A stretch of DNA of 64,000 bases, taken from the NCBI RefSeq assembly GCF_002831665.1, contig NZ_CP025118.1:2170001-2234000 (forward strand), written 5' to 3'. Position 1 is the stretch's first letter. Each line of letters starts with the position of its first letter. Position numbers and translations under genes: made by a program. Source of the DNA: Lacinutrix sp. Bg11-31 (GTDB taxonomy: Bacteria > Bacteroidota > Bacteroidia > Flavobacteriales > Flavobacteriaceae). Below, piece after piece: positions 28,270-36,711 of the stretch. Under the pieces are notes generated by a model. The model did not search any database. It worked only from the letters and a program-made list of their open reading frames with translations, and was not told the DNA's origin.

Positions 28270-28726
28270 TTTCATCTTCATCTTGACCCATAACTTCTTC
28301 AGCTAAATCTGCAAAATCTACAGCTGCATCGTCAATGGCTTGTTCGTATTTATCCTTATCCCAAATCTCAACAATATTAATTGCCGAAGACACAACCACG
28401 TTTTTAGAAATACTAGCAAAAACCGTTAAATCCTTAGGAATCAACAATCTTCCACTCGCATCCACCTCAACCATTTTAACACCTGCAGTAAACCTACGGA
28501 TGAAATCGTTGTTCTTTTTCTTAAAGCGATTAAGCTTGTTTACCTTTTGCATTAACACCTCCCATTCCGCCATTGGATACAATTCCAAACACGACTGAAA
28601 AACTGCTCGTTTCAACACAAAACCATTTTGCAACACAGGAGACAACTGCTTTTTAAGCGCAGCCGGAAGCATTAGCCTTCCTTTAGCGTCTGCTTTACAT
28701 TCGTATGTTCCTATTAATGAGTTCAA
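28256..28726 (-). CDS. mraZ: Transcriptional regulator MraZ, TTG start
   Basis: This 156-residue protein has two SpoVT/AbrB-like swapped-hairpin repeats: LIGTYECKADAKGRLMLPAA (about 4-23) and VKMVEVDASGRLLIPKDL (about 83-100). MraZ binds tandem repeats before its own gene and controls the mur-fts cluster. The family starts with the sequence aligned to NSLIGTYEC, which points to a TTG at 28726. A GTG-start frame reaches 28792, but its first codons fall inside the 10-bp repeats and the -7 promoter box, so they cannot be translated from that promoter. It is the first gene of the dcw operon. Confidence 0.93.
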   Translation of the reverse strand: MNSLIGTYECKADAKGRLMLPAALKKQLSPVLQNGFVLKRAVFQSCLELYPMAEWEVLMQKVNKLNRFKKKNNDFIRRFTAGVKMVEVDASGRLLIPKDLTVFASISKNVVVSSAINIVEIWDKDKYEQAIDDAAVDFADLAEEVMGQDEDENGIS

Positions 28727-28758
28727 TGTGGGTTTTTTATATATAAACGTATAAGAGT

Positions 28759-28766
28759 CAAATATA
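28759..28766 (-). promoter_or_regulatory. -7 element of the dcw operon promoter
   Basis: Read on the minus strand, TATATTTG is an exact TAnnTTTG match, 33 bases before the TTG start of mraZ. The tandem 10-bp repeats begin 6 bases upstream and cover the zone where the -33 contact would be. Confidence 0.7.
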
Positions 28767-28772
28767 TTGAAA

Positions 28773-28802
28773 ATTTTACCACATTTTACCACATTTTACC
28801 AC
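28773..28802 (-). promoter_or_regulatory. Probable MraZ operator: three tandem GTGGTAAAAT repeats
   Basis: Three perfect copies of the 10-mer GTGGTAAAAT (minus strand) stand head to tail at 28802-28793, 28792-28783 and 28782-28773, preceded by AAA. Described MraZ boxes are short GTGG-like direct repeats with 10-bp spacing upstream of mraZ. The position, right upstream of the -7 box, would let bound MraZ block RNA polymerase. Binding is inferred from position and pattern. Confidence 0.8.
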
Positions 28803-28987
28803 TTTGTTAATAAGTAATTGAAATACGCTTGTGTTTTAAGCACAAAAAAAAGCCAGCCAACCTTTAAACACGTTGTTTTCAGACGATTAAGAAATAACAA
28901 AATTAGTAATAAACAACTGTTGATATGTACAATAGCATAGTTTTACGAAGTATCTAAATAATACTCTAATTATTTATTTGAAATAAC

Positions 28988-28995
28988 TATATTTG
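28988..28995 (+). promoter_or_regulatory. -7 element before the alpha/beta hydrolase gene
   Basis: TATATTTG fits the TAnnTTTG consensus exactly, 27 bases upstream of the ATG at 29023. No TTTG at the usual -33 spacing. Confidence 0.55.
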
Positions 28996-29022
28996 CTTTA
29001 ACCGATTGACTAAAAAACCCTA

Positions 29023-29787
29023 ATGTCGCATACACTTATTACTGAAGGAAAATTTAATTACATTGAAGCTGGAGAAGGCACGCCAATAATAGTTCTACAT
29101 GGACTTATGGGTGGCCTAAGCAATTTTGATGCTGTTATAGATCGCTTTAGTAATGAAGGATACAAAGTCATTATACCACAATTACCTGTTTATACTATGC
29201 CTCTTTTAAAAACCAACGTTAAGGCATTCTCTAAGTACTTAGGTGAGTTTTTAAAATTTAAAAAATTTGACGAAGTTATTTTATTAGGAAACTCTCTTGG
29301 TGGACATATTGGTCTTTATTTTACAAAAATGAATCCTGAAAAAGTAAAAGCGTTAATTATTACAGGAAGCTCAGGTTTATACGAAAGCGCAATGGGCGGA
29401 AGCTACCCAAAACGTAGTGATTACGAAGTGATTAAGAAAAAAGCACAAGATGTTTTTTACGATCCTGCTGTAGCAACAAAAGAAATTGTTGATGAAGTTT
29501 ACGAAACTGTAAACGACAGAATTAAACTAATTAAAACGCTTACTATTGCCAAAAGTGCTATTAGGCATAATATGGCAAAAGATTTACCAAAGATGAATAC
29601 ACCTACTTGTATTATTTGGGGAAGAAATGATGCGGTTACACCTCCTGATGTTGCAGACGAATTTAATAAATTACTTCCGGATTCTGATTTGTTTTGGATT
29701 GACAAATGTGGACATGCTGCCATGATGGAACATCCTACAAAATTTAATGAAATTCTTGGAAACTGGTTGAAAGAGCGTAAATTTTAG
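29023..29787 (+). CDS. Alpha/beta hydrolase
   Basis: This 254-residue protein has the alpha/beta-hydrolase fold. The oxyanion segment is IVLHGLMGGLSNFD (about 23-36), the nucleophile elbow is ILLGNSLGGHIGLY (Ser near 92), the acid lies in CIIWGRNDAVTPPDVA (Asp near 205) and the catalytic His is in DKCGHAAMMEHP (about 231). There is no signal peptide, so it is cytoplasmic. The substrate cannot be told from sequence; such proteins include esterases and C-C hydrolases. It is transcribed divergently from the dcw operon with its own promoter. Confidence 0.9.
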   Translation: MSHTLITEGKFNYIEAGEGTPIIVLHGLMGGLSNFDAVIDRFSNEGYKVIIPQLPVYTMPLLKTNVKAFSKYLGEFLKFKKFDEVILLGNSLGGHIGLYFTKMNPEKVKALIITGSSGLYESAMGGSYPKRSDYEVIKKKAQDVFYDPAVATKEIVDEVYETVNDRIKLIKTLTIAKSAIRHNMAKDLPKMNTPTCIIWGRNDAVTPPDVADEFNKLLPDSDLFWIDKCGHAAMMEHPTKFNEILGNWLKERKF

Positions 29788-29953
29788 GTTCATCCCAGTT
29801 TTAATTTTTCAATCTTTACTCATTAGTCTTACTCTAATAAAAAACCTTTTCTAGACTCACTTTCTAGGAAGAAGATATCATTATACTTATCATATATCTT
29901 AAGTTGTTGCCCTATTTTTAGTGCTTACTCTTTTTTGCTCACTTAAATGTGCT

Positions 29954-29961
29954 TACTTTTG
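29954..29961 (+). promoter_or_regulatory. -7 element before engB
   Basis: TACTTTTG fits TAnnTTTG. A TTTG lies 16 bases upstream (29934-29937), slightly closer than the usual -33 spacing of about 19. The ATG of engB is 88 bases downstream and the leader carries a REP-like palindrome. Confidence 0.45.
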
Positions 29962-30018
29962 TAGCTTAATCAACTGGTTAAAATTTAACTTGCTTGAGTG
30001 TTTTGTTTAATTAATAAT

Positions 30019-30045
30019 GAGATTCCTGCCTTCGCCAGGAATGAG
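30019..30045. repeat. REP-like palindrome in the engB leader
   Basis: GAGATTCCTGCCTTCGCCAG followed by GAATGAG is an inverted copy of the family at 22109 with an extra C in the centre. It ends 4 bases before the engB ATG and so could form a hairpin over the translation start region. Confidence 0.85.
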
Positions 30046-30049
30046 AAAG

Positions 30050-30655
30050 ATGAAAATTAAGTCTGCTGAATTTGTATTAAGTAATTCTGATGTGGCAAAA
30101 TGCCCAAAAGATATGCTGCCTGAATATGCCTTTATTGGCAGAAGTAACGTTGGTAAATCGTCACTTATTAATATGCTTACTAGCAAAAAAAGTCTTGCTA
30201 AAACTTCTGGAAGACCTGGAAAAACTCAACTTATTAATCATTTTCTTATTAATAAAGACTGGTACCTGGTAGATTTACCTGGTTATGGTTATGCAAAAGT
30301 TTCTAAGAGCACAAAAAAGGTGTTTCAGAAATTTATTACTAAATACTTTCAGGAACGCGAGCAACTTGTTTGCGCGTTTGCCTTGGTAGATATTAGACAT
30401 AAGCCACAACCTATAGATTTAGATTTCATGCAATACCTAGGAGAAGCAGGGATTCCGTTTTGTATTATTTTCACTAAAGCGGATAAGCTGAAACCTAAAG
30501 CTATTGAAAGGCACGTTGAAGACTACAAAAATGTCATGTTAGAAACTTGGGAAGAAATGCCTAAACATTTTATTACTTCTAGCTCTAAAGATATTGGTAA
30601 AGAAGAAGTGCTTGGATATATTGGAGAATTGAATGATGGGATGGTTGAGAACTAA
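30050..30655 (+). CDS. engB: Ribosome biogenesis GTPase EngB (YsxC/YihA)
   Basis: This 201-residue GTPase helps assemble the large ribosomal subunit. G1 is FIGRSNVGKSSLINML (about 30-45), G3 is LVDLPGYGYAK (about 75-85) and G4 is FTKADKL (about 142-148), with SSSKDIG as G5. The start MKIKSAEFVLSNSD is typical of the family. An upstream in-frame ATG at 30017 would add 11 residues encoded by the REP-like palindrome (MRFLPSPGMRK), so it is rejected. The rluA-like gene follows 43 bases later. Confidence 0.95.
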   Translation: MKIKSAEFVLSNSDVAKCPKDMLPEYAFIGRSNVGKSSLINMLTSKKSLAKTSGRPGKTQLINHFLINKDWYLVDLPGYGYAKVSKSTKKVFQKFITKYFQEREQLVCAFALVDIRHKPQPIDLDFMQYLGEAGIPFCIIFTKADKLKPKAIERHVEDYKNVMLETWEEMPKHFITSSSKDIGKEEVLGYIGELNDGMVEN

Positions 30656-30698
30656 TTTATTAGAACCATTATATTCCCAAATTTAAAGCATTAATTAT

Positions 30699-31562
30699 AT
30701 GCACCAAACTAAAACCCACATCGTTCCAAAACTAGCAAAGTCAATTAGACTTCAAGAATATGGTGTTGGTATCTTTAATTTAGTTTTTACAAAATCTGCA
30801 TTAAAAAAAGCTTTAAAAAAACAATACATCACTGTTAATGGCATTGGTGCCACCTCTGCAACTTTTATCTCTGGTGGAGAAACTATTTGTTTAACAATTC
30901 CAGAAAGCAATAAGCCTAGAACAAAACTAATTTTAAAGCTAAACGTAATATTCGAAGACGATTATTTGGCAATCGTACATAAACCTGGTGGCATATTGGT
31001 AAGTGGTAATAGTTTTAAAACGATAGCGAATGCATTGATTCAAAACTTAAAGCCCAGCAATCTTCTTGACAGAACAACACCTCAACCTGTACATAGGTTA
31101 GATTACCCAACAACAGGTTTGTTATTAATAGGAAAAACGAACAGCAGTATTCGTGCTTTAAACAAATTGTTTGAAGATAAAAAAATTAAAAAATCTTATT
31201 ACGCTGTAACTATTGGTGAAATGCAGCCAAAAGGTGAAATAACTACAGATATTGATAACAAACCATCTCAATCTCATTATAAAGTAAAAACAAACGTTCT
31301 TTCTGAACGATTTGGCATGCTTAATTTAGTAAAGCTGAAACCTAAAACAGGTAGAAAACACCAACTACGAAAACATTTACTAAGTATAGGAAATCCAATT
31401 TTGGGCGACAAAGACTATAATATTGAGCATTTAATTTTAAATGGCAAAGGCTTATACTTACATGCTTATTCTTTGAAGTTTACTCATCCTTTTACTCAAG
31501 AGAAACTGTCTGTAAAAGACGTGCTACCTGAGAAGTTTAAGAAGATTTTTGATTCTATATAA
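30699..31562 (+). CDS. RluA-family pseudouridine synthase
   Basis: This 287-residue enzyme converts uridine to pseudouridine in rRNA or tRNA. It has an N-terminal S4-like RNA-binding domain (TKSALKKALKKQYITVNGIG, about 31-50) and the RluA catalytic domain with LAIVHKPGGILVSGN (about 90-104), the catalytic Asp in PVHRLDYPTTGLLLIGKT (about 129-146), KSYYAVTIGE and the closing motif KTGRKHQLRKHLLSIGNPIL (about 214-233). The exact modified position cannot be told. It lies 43 bases after engB in the same orientation, perhaps the same transcript. Confidence 0.92.
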   Translation: MHQTKTHIVPKLAKSIRLQEYGVGIFNLVFTKSALKKALKKQYITVNGIGATSATFISGGETICLTIPESNKPRTKLILKLNVIFEDDYLAIVHKPGGILVSGNSFKTIANALIQNLKPSNLLDRTTPQPVHRLDYPTTGLLLIGKTNSSIRALNKLFEDKKIKKSYYAVTIGEMQPKGEITTDIDNKPSQSHYKVKTNVLSERFGMLNLVKLKPKTGRKHQLRKHLLSIGNPILGDKDYNIEHLILNGKGLYLHAYSLKFTHPFTQEKLSVKDVLPEKFKKIFDSI

Positions 31563-31651
31563 TTCATTATATTATAAAAAAAATTTCGTGTTTTACAAAG
31601 AATTTACACTTTTTTTACATTTGTTGTACAGATTAATCTTTGTCCTCTCTA

Positions 31652-31659
31652 TATATTTG
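31652..31659 (+). promoter_or_regulatory. -7 element before the TonB-like lipoprotein gene
   Basis: TATATTTG fits TAnnTTTG exactly, 28 bases upstream of the ATG at 31688. No -33 TTTG at normal spacing. Confidence 0.5.
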
Positions 31660-31687
31660 ACAGACATTAATCTTAAAAATAGTAATC

Positions 31688-32479
31688 ATGAAAAATCAAA
31701 GCACTCTATTAATTTTCTTAATTTTTATTGCTTTTAGCTTCACTAACTGTAAAGTTTCTAATGAAAGTGAATTAAATATAAAAGACACTGCACAACTTGA
31801 ATCAGAAGACCAAAACATGACACCTGGAGAATCTGAATCTGAGTATTACTACGGAATAAGTTCAAGGTTTGAAGCTATTAGCAAAACAGACTTGTACAAT
31901 GCAACAACTATTTTTCCATTTAATCGCGATCATGAAAACGAGAAAATTGAGAGCGTTAATTCTACTGAAATAATAATTATTGAAAACGACAGACAAACAG
32001 AAAAACGTATATATGGTACTTCTGAAAAATTAAATGAATCTCAAAAAGCGCTTTTTAAATCTCTTGATTACAACACTCACTTTTCTATGAAAACACTTTT
32101 TCAAGAAAAAAACACTGATGCATTAATAAATGAAGAAAAGAAATTTAATCCTCATTACACCATAACTCCAGAAAAAGAAGCAGTATATACAGAAGGAGAA
32201 GATGCAATATTAAATTATCTAATTATAAACAGTAAAGAAGAAACAGCAAACTTAGATAATAAAAAAGTACGTCCCGCGAAAATTTACTTTACCATTACAA
32301 AAGAAGGCACTATTAAGCATGTAAGAATAGATAGAACAACAGGCTATTCTATTTTAGACAAAAAATTAACAGAATTAATAAGTAATATACCAGGACAATG
32401 GCAGCCTGCAAAAAATAATAATGGTAAAATTATTGAACAAGAATTTGCTTTTACTTTTGGGCCAAAAGGAGGCTGTTAA
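31688..32479 (+). CDS. Lipoprotein with TonB-like C-terminal domain
   Basis: This 263-residue protein begins with a lipoprotein signal (MKNQSTLLIFLIFIAFSFTNC, written in part; lipobox Cys at 21). The middle is low-complexity and rich in Glu, Ser and Asn. The last 70 residues (KIYFTITKEGTIKHVRIDRT, then YSILDKKLTELISNIPGQWQ) fit the TonB C-terminal fold seen in many stand-alone flavobacterial proteins. Without a membrane helix it cannot be a classical energy transducer, so the function is unknown. It probably sits in the envelope, and has its own promoter. Confidence 0.75.
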   Translation: MKNQSTLLIFLIFIAFSFTNCKVSNESELNIKDTAQLESEDQNMTPGESESEYYYGISSRFEAISKTDLYNATTIFPFNRDHENEKIESVNSTEIIIIENDRQTEKRIYGTSEKLNESQKALFKSLDYNTHFSMKTLFQEKNTDALINEEKKFNPHYTITPEKEAVYTEGEDAILNYLIINSKEETANLDNKKVRPAKIYFTITKEGTIKHVRIDRTTGYSILDKKLTELISNIPGQWQPAKNNNGKIIEQEFAFTFGPKGGC

Positions 32480-32526
32480 TTCTTGTTTTTTTTAAAATCA
32501 ATCTATTAAGAAAAAGATGCTTACAG

Positions 32527-33618
32527 TTAATTCTTCACATCTAAAGCATCGCGTAAGGCATTACCAATTAACATAAATGCCATAACTAAGAACATGATGC
32601 ACAAGCCAGGAATAATGGCTAAATACGGTTTACCAAGAATAATATAATTGTAATGGTCTTTTATCATTGCTCCCCAACTCGCCATTGGTGGTTGTGCACC
32701 AATACCTAAGAAGCTTAAACCACTTTCTATTAATATAGCTGCAGCAAAATTAGCTGCGCAAATTACAATTACTGGAGCCATTATATTTGGTAAAATATGC
32801 TTAGTAATTATACGATAGTTATTAAAACCTAAAGCTCGAGCAGCAGTAACATATTGCATTTCTTTTGCGCTAATAATTTGTCCTCTCACTACTCTAGCAA
32901 CTTCTACCCACATTGTTAAACCTACTGCGATAAATACTTGCCAGAAACCTTTTCCTAAAGCCAAAGTAATTGCTATAACTAACAATAATGTTGGTATAGA
33001 CCAAGTCACGTTTATTATCCACATAATAAAAGCATCTACTTTACCACCAAAATAGCCTGCTACGCTTCCCATAAATATTCCAATTACCAAAGAAATAAAA
33101 ACCGCTACAAAACCTATAAAAAATGAAATACGAGCGCCTACCAAAATACGGCTAAGCAAATCTCTACCATATTTGTCGGTACCTAAGTAGAACGTTTTTT
33201 TAGTAATTAATGTCTCTGGCTTAATGGTTTTATCTTCAATAGTATATACTTTTTCAATACCTGTTAATCCATCGGAAACATATTCGGTATAACTTATTGT
33301 ATTACCCGAAATAGTGTGCTGAGATATAGGAATTTCGGTTACAGTATTAATGTTTCCAAAGAACAATTTATCAAAAAAACCTTGCTCGTTTTTAATTTGA
33401 GAAGGCAACACTAATAAGTCTACATTAAAACCTGGTGCTTTAGAATGTATCGAAACATGCATTTGGTTAGCATACCTTGAATTATCTGGAGCAAACACAT
33501 ATGCAAACACAGAAATAACACCTACAAACACGATAAAATAGAAACTAAAAACGCCCCAAAAATTCTTTTTGAATTTTTGAAGCGCTAATTTACTTAATGA
33601 GTTTGCTTTGTTACTCAA
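32527..33618 (-). CDS. ABC transporter permease, OppC/DppC family
   Basis: This 363-residue inner-membrane protein has an N-terminal helix (about 21-45), a periplasmic stretch of about 110 residues and then the BPD permease domain with five helices. The cytoplasmic EAA loop is visible as VRGQIISAKEMQYVTAARALGFNNYRIITKHILPN (in two halves, about 242-276). KYGRDLLSRILVGARISF and ESGLSFLGIGAQPPMASWG are OppC/DppC hallmarks. No OppB, ATPase or binding protein lies nearby, so its partners are elsewhere. It follows prc by 6 bases and is probably cotranscribed. Confidence 0.9.
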   Translation of the reverse strand: MSNKANSLSKLALQKFKKNFWGVFSFYFIVFVGVISVFAYVFAPDNSRYANQMHVSIHSKAPGFNVDLLVLPSQIKNEQGFFDKLFFGNINTVTEIPISQHTISGNTISYTEYVSDGLTGIEKVYTIEDKTIKPETLITKKTFYLGTDKYGRDLLSRILVGARISFFIGFVAVFISLVIGIFMGSVAGYFGGKVDAFIMWIINVTWSIPTLLLVIAITLALGKGFWQVFIAVGLTMWVEVARVVRGQIISAKEMQYVTAARALGFNNYRIITKHILPNIMAPVIVICAANFAAAILIESGLSFLGIGAQPPMASWGAMIKDHYNYIILGKPYLAIIPGLCIMFLVMAFMLIGNALRDALDVKN

Positions 33619-33624
33619 TGTTAT

Positions 33625-35769
33625 TTAATCTTTTATGGCTGCTACTTTTTTAATTTCGTAGGTCATTTTTAAATCGTCAAGCACATTTAATGCTTCTTCC
33701 ATATATACATCTTGACTTAAGCTTTCGTGCCATCTTACTCGCTTTTCTTTTAAAACGGTATCCTTTTCAAAAAGAGAAGTTTCATAAGGTAAAGACTCGA
33801 AAGACAAGTTTGTTTTATACTCCGAAATAGCATCATATTCTTTTGCTTTTTCTTCGTCAGCTTTTAATTCTGCTTTATATTTTTTATAATTTAGAGAATA
33901 AACATTCTCATCCATTTGTGTTTTAATCCACTTTGCATTTTCTTCAATAAGCTTTAATTGCGGATTGTTTTCCATACGCGCTTTACTGTTACTTATTGTA
34001 GTATCGTAATCGAAATAACTATTCCAGTAATCGTACTTTACCGCTTCAATTTTATCCCAAGGTAATGGGTTATGTTGATCGCGTTCTCCAATATCGACAA
34101 AACTGTAACGGTCTGGAACCACAACATCACTCTTTACACCTTCTAACTGTGTTGAACCTCCATTAATTCTATAAAACTTCTGACGCGTAATTTTAATAGC
34201 TCCTAAATCTCCATGAGAACTATTACGCACCATTCTGTTTAAGTCTAATATATTTTGAACAGTTCCTTTACCATAAGTTTGCTTACTTCCAATAATAATA
34301 GCACGTTTGTAATCTTGCATAGCTGCAGCCAAAATCTCTGAAGCTGATGCTGATAACTCATTAACCATAATTACTAAAGGTCCATCCCAAATAATAGAAT
34401 CGTCTGTATCTTCTAAAACCTCTTTTGGTTCGTTTGTAGAGCGTACTTGTACAATTGGTCCATCTTTTATAAATAAACCTGCAATATCTACAACCGTTTT
34501 TAGAGATCCTCCTCCATTATTTCTAAGGTCTAAAACTAAACCTTCCATACCTTCAGCTTTTAGTCTTTCAATTTCTTGCTTAATATCTGAAGCTGCATTA
34601 CGCTCATTATAATCTGTGAAATCGATATAAAATTTAGGTAAGTTAATAACTCCGTATTTTTTCTCGTTTTTAATAACTGTAGACGATTTAGCATAAGTTT
34701 CCTCTAACTCTACTATATCTCTAGTAATTATAATATCTTCTATAGAACCATCCACCTTTTTAAGGGTTAAATACACATTAGTTCCTTTTGGACCTTTTAT
34801 TAATTTTATAGCATCATCAATACGCATACCAACAATACTTACCGCTTTTTCTTCGTCTTCTTGGCGCACTTTTAAAATAATATCACCAACCTCAAGATCT
34901 TGACCTCTCCATGCTGGACCTCCAGAAATAACTTCTACAATTTTAGTGTAATCCATTCTTTTAGAAAGTCTTGCTCCAATACCTTCTAATTTACCAGACA
35001 TTTGTTGGTCGAAACGCTCTTTATCTCTTGGTGCAAAATAAGATGTGTGTGGATCGAACTCTTCAACAATAGCGTTTATATACATTGCAAACCAATCTTT
35101 ACGCTGTAAATCCTCTACGTAATCTGTATAATATACGTCTAGATTTTTCAAAGTTTCTTCTCGCGCTTCAATCTCTAGCGCTTTAAGCGACTTCTTAATT
35201 TTTAGCTTACCATCTTCTTCTGTTGCTACTGTATCGCTATCTTGTGTTCTAATTAACTCGTCGTAATTAGAAATCGTACTAAATTTTAATAACTGTCTCC
35301 AACGGTTTTTCAAGTTCTTCTTGTTCTTTACATAGTCGTGATTTTCGTAATCTGTATTAAAATCCTCATCTATATTAAAATCAAAAGGTTGCTCTAAAAC
35401 TTCTTTATAATAAGACTTAGCTTCAGCCATACGTTGCATCAAACGTTCATTGGTAACATTAAAAAATGTAATGTCGTATACTTTAAGTTCGTCGTCAATT
35501 TCAGTTTCAAATTTCTCAAACTCTTCTATATCACTCTTTAAAAAGAAACGCTTTAAAGGATCTATTTGTTTTAAATATGTTGTGTAAACATCTTTAGAAA
35601 ATTCGTCGTTAAAATCTTTTGGCTCAAAATGCAGTTGTTCTAAAGCCAATGTAATAATCTGTACTAACAGTTTATCTTTATCTGGATCGTTATCCACTTT
35701 GGCTGTAAAACTGCAAGAACCAAAGGCTAACAAAAGCACCAGCATTAATATATTATATTTCCTTTTCAT
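33625..35769 (-). CDS. prc: Carboxy-terminal (tail-specific) processing protease Prc, S41
   Basis: This 714-residue periplasmic protease starts with a lipoprotein signal ending LLLAFGSC (Cys about 19). Then come an N-terminal helical domain, a PDZ domain (about 245-335, LEGIGARLSKRMDYTKIVEV and GGPAWRGQDLEVGDIILKV), and the S41 core: LVLDLRNNGGGSLK (about 414-427), the catalytic Ser in NELSASASEILAAAMQDY (about 472-489) and Lys in GSKQTYGKGTVQ (about 497-508). The C-terminal 140 residues fit the Prc/Tsp extension. It degrades or trims envelope proteins from their C-termini. It is divergent from surE. Confidence 0.94.
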   Translation of the reverse strand: MKRKYNILMLVLLLAFGSCSFTAKVDNDPDKDKLLVQIITLALEQLHFEPKDFNDEFSKDVYTTYLKQIDPLKRFFLKSDIEEFEKFETEIDDELKVYDITFFNVTNERLMQRMAEAKSYYKEVLEQPFDFNIDEDFNTDYENHDYVKNKKNLKNRWRQLLKFSTISNYDELIRTQDSDTVATEEDGKLKIKKSLKALEIEAREETLKNLDVYYTDYVEDLQRKDWFAMYINAIVEEFDPHTSYFAPRDKERFDQQMSGKLEGIGARLSKRMDYTKIVEVISGGPAWRGQDLEVGDIILKVRQEDEEKAVSIVGMRIDDAIKLIKGPKGTNVYLTLKKVDGSIEDIIITRDIVELEETYAKSSTVIKNEKKYGVINLPKFYIDFTDYNERNAASDIKQEIERLKAEGMEGLVLDLRNNGGGSLKTVVDIAGLFIKDGPIVQVRSTNEPKEVLEDTDDSIIWDGPLVIMVNELSASASEILAAAMQDYKRAIIIGSKQTYGKGTVQNILDLNRMVRNSSHGDLGAIKITRQKFYRINGGSTQLEGVKSDVVVPDRYSFVDIGERDQHNPLPWDKIEAVKYDYWNSYFDYDTTISNSKARMENNPQLKLIEENAKWIKTQMDENVYSLNYKKYKAELKADEEKAKEYDAISEYKTNLSFESLPYETSLFEKDTVLKEKRVRWHESLSQDVYMEEALNVLDDLKMTYEIKKVAAIKD

Positions 35770-35934
35770 ATGTATGTTATCTTTTATAGTATCGTTATTG
35801 GGGGAAAATTTCCACTAAAATAGAAGAAAAAACCGTGCCAAGTATCTGTTGACACCCTAATTTTTTGTTAAACCACGAAATTTAGGGGAATACTATAGAA
35901 ATTATGTATTTTAGCCTGCTATTAAAGGCTTTAA

Positions 35935-36711
35935 ATGAAAAACAAACCACTAATTTTAGTTACAAACGACGATGGTATAACTGCTCCAGGCATTATCACT
36001 TTAGTAAGTATTATGAAAACCTTGGGAGACGTTGTTGTTGTTGCACCAGATAGTCCACAAAGCGGAATGGGACATGCTATAACGCTTGACTCTACTTTGC
36101 ATGTTGAAAAAATTCATGTAGACGAAGGAGATTATGATGCTTATAGCTGCTCTGGAACACCAGCAGATTGCGTAAAAATTGCAGTAAACGAAATTCTAGA
36201 TAGACGTCCAGACTTGGTTGTTTCTGGTATAAACCATGGTAGTAACTCCTCAATAAATGTTATTTATTCTGGCACTATGAGTGCTGCTATAGAAGCTGGA
36301 ATTGAAGGTATTCCTGCTATTGGGTTTTCGCTTTTAGACTATAAATGGAATGCAAATTTTGAACACTCTAAATCTTACATAAAAACAATTACTGAAAATG
36401 TTTTAAATGAAGGTCTAACCGAAGGCATTGTACTTAATGTAAACATACCAAACTTAGACAAAAATAAGTTAAAAGGCATTAAAATTTGTAGACAAGCGAA
36501 AGCAAATTGGAAGGAAGAATTCGATAAACGGAAAACTCCTCAAGGCAAAGATTATTATTGGCTAACAGGAACATTTGTAAATTACGACAAAGGTGAAGAT
36601 ACAGATGAATGGGCTTTAGAAAACGGTTACGTTTCTGTGGTTCCTGTTCAATTCGACTTAACAGCACATCATGCTATACAACAACTAAACACTTGGACTT
36701 TCGATGAATAA
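35935..36711 (+). CDS. surE: 5'/3'-nucleotidase SurE
   Basis: This 258-residue phosphatase removes phosphate from nucleoside monophosphates. It carries the SurE metal-site motif ILVTNDDGITAPGI (about 7-20), VVVAPDSPQSGMGHAIT (about 37-53), SCSGTPADCVKIAV and VVSGINHGSNSSINVIYSGTMSAAIEA (in two halves, about 98-124). It acts in the cytoplasm. It is the first gene of a plus-strand run with a small membrane protein, lpxB, an NlpC/P60 protein and comEC, and overlaps the next gene by 8 bases. Confidence 0.96.
   Translation: MKNKPLILVTNDDGITAPGIITLVSIMKTLGDVVVVAPDSPQSGMGHAITLDSTLHVEKIHVDEGDYDAYSCSGTPADCVKIAVNEILDRRPDLVVSGINHGSNSSINVIYSGTMSAAIEAGIEGIPAIGFSLLDYKWNANFEHSKSYIKTITENVLNEGLTEGIVLNVNIPNLDKNKLKGIKICRQAKANWKEEFDKRKTPQGKDYYWLTGTFVNYDKGEDTDEWALENGYVSVVPVQFDLTAHHAIQQLNTWTFDE

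Noticed and set aside
28773..28802. Tandem repeats before mraZ considered as a CRISPR or satellite fragment, or as coding for the N-terminus of a longer MraZ
   Set aside because: Only three 10-bp units without spacers, placed at an operator position. The longer frame would start inside the repeats and upstream of the promoter's -7 box.
18234..30045. Palindromic repeats considered as Rho-independent terminators
   Set aside because: Stems are GC-rich but lack a following T run in the operon's direction at most copies, and the same sequence recurs in both orientations, which fits a dispersed repeat better.
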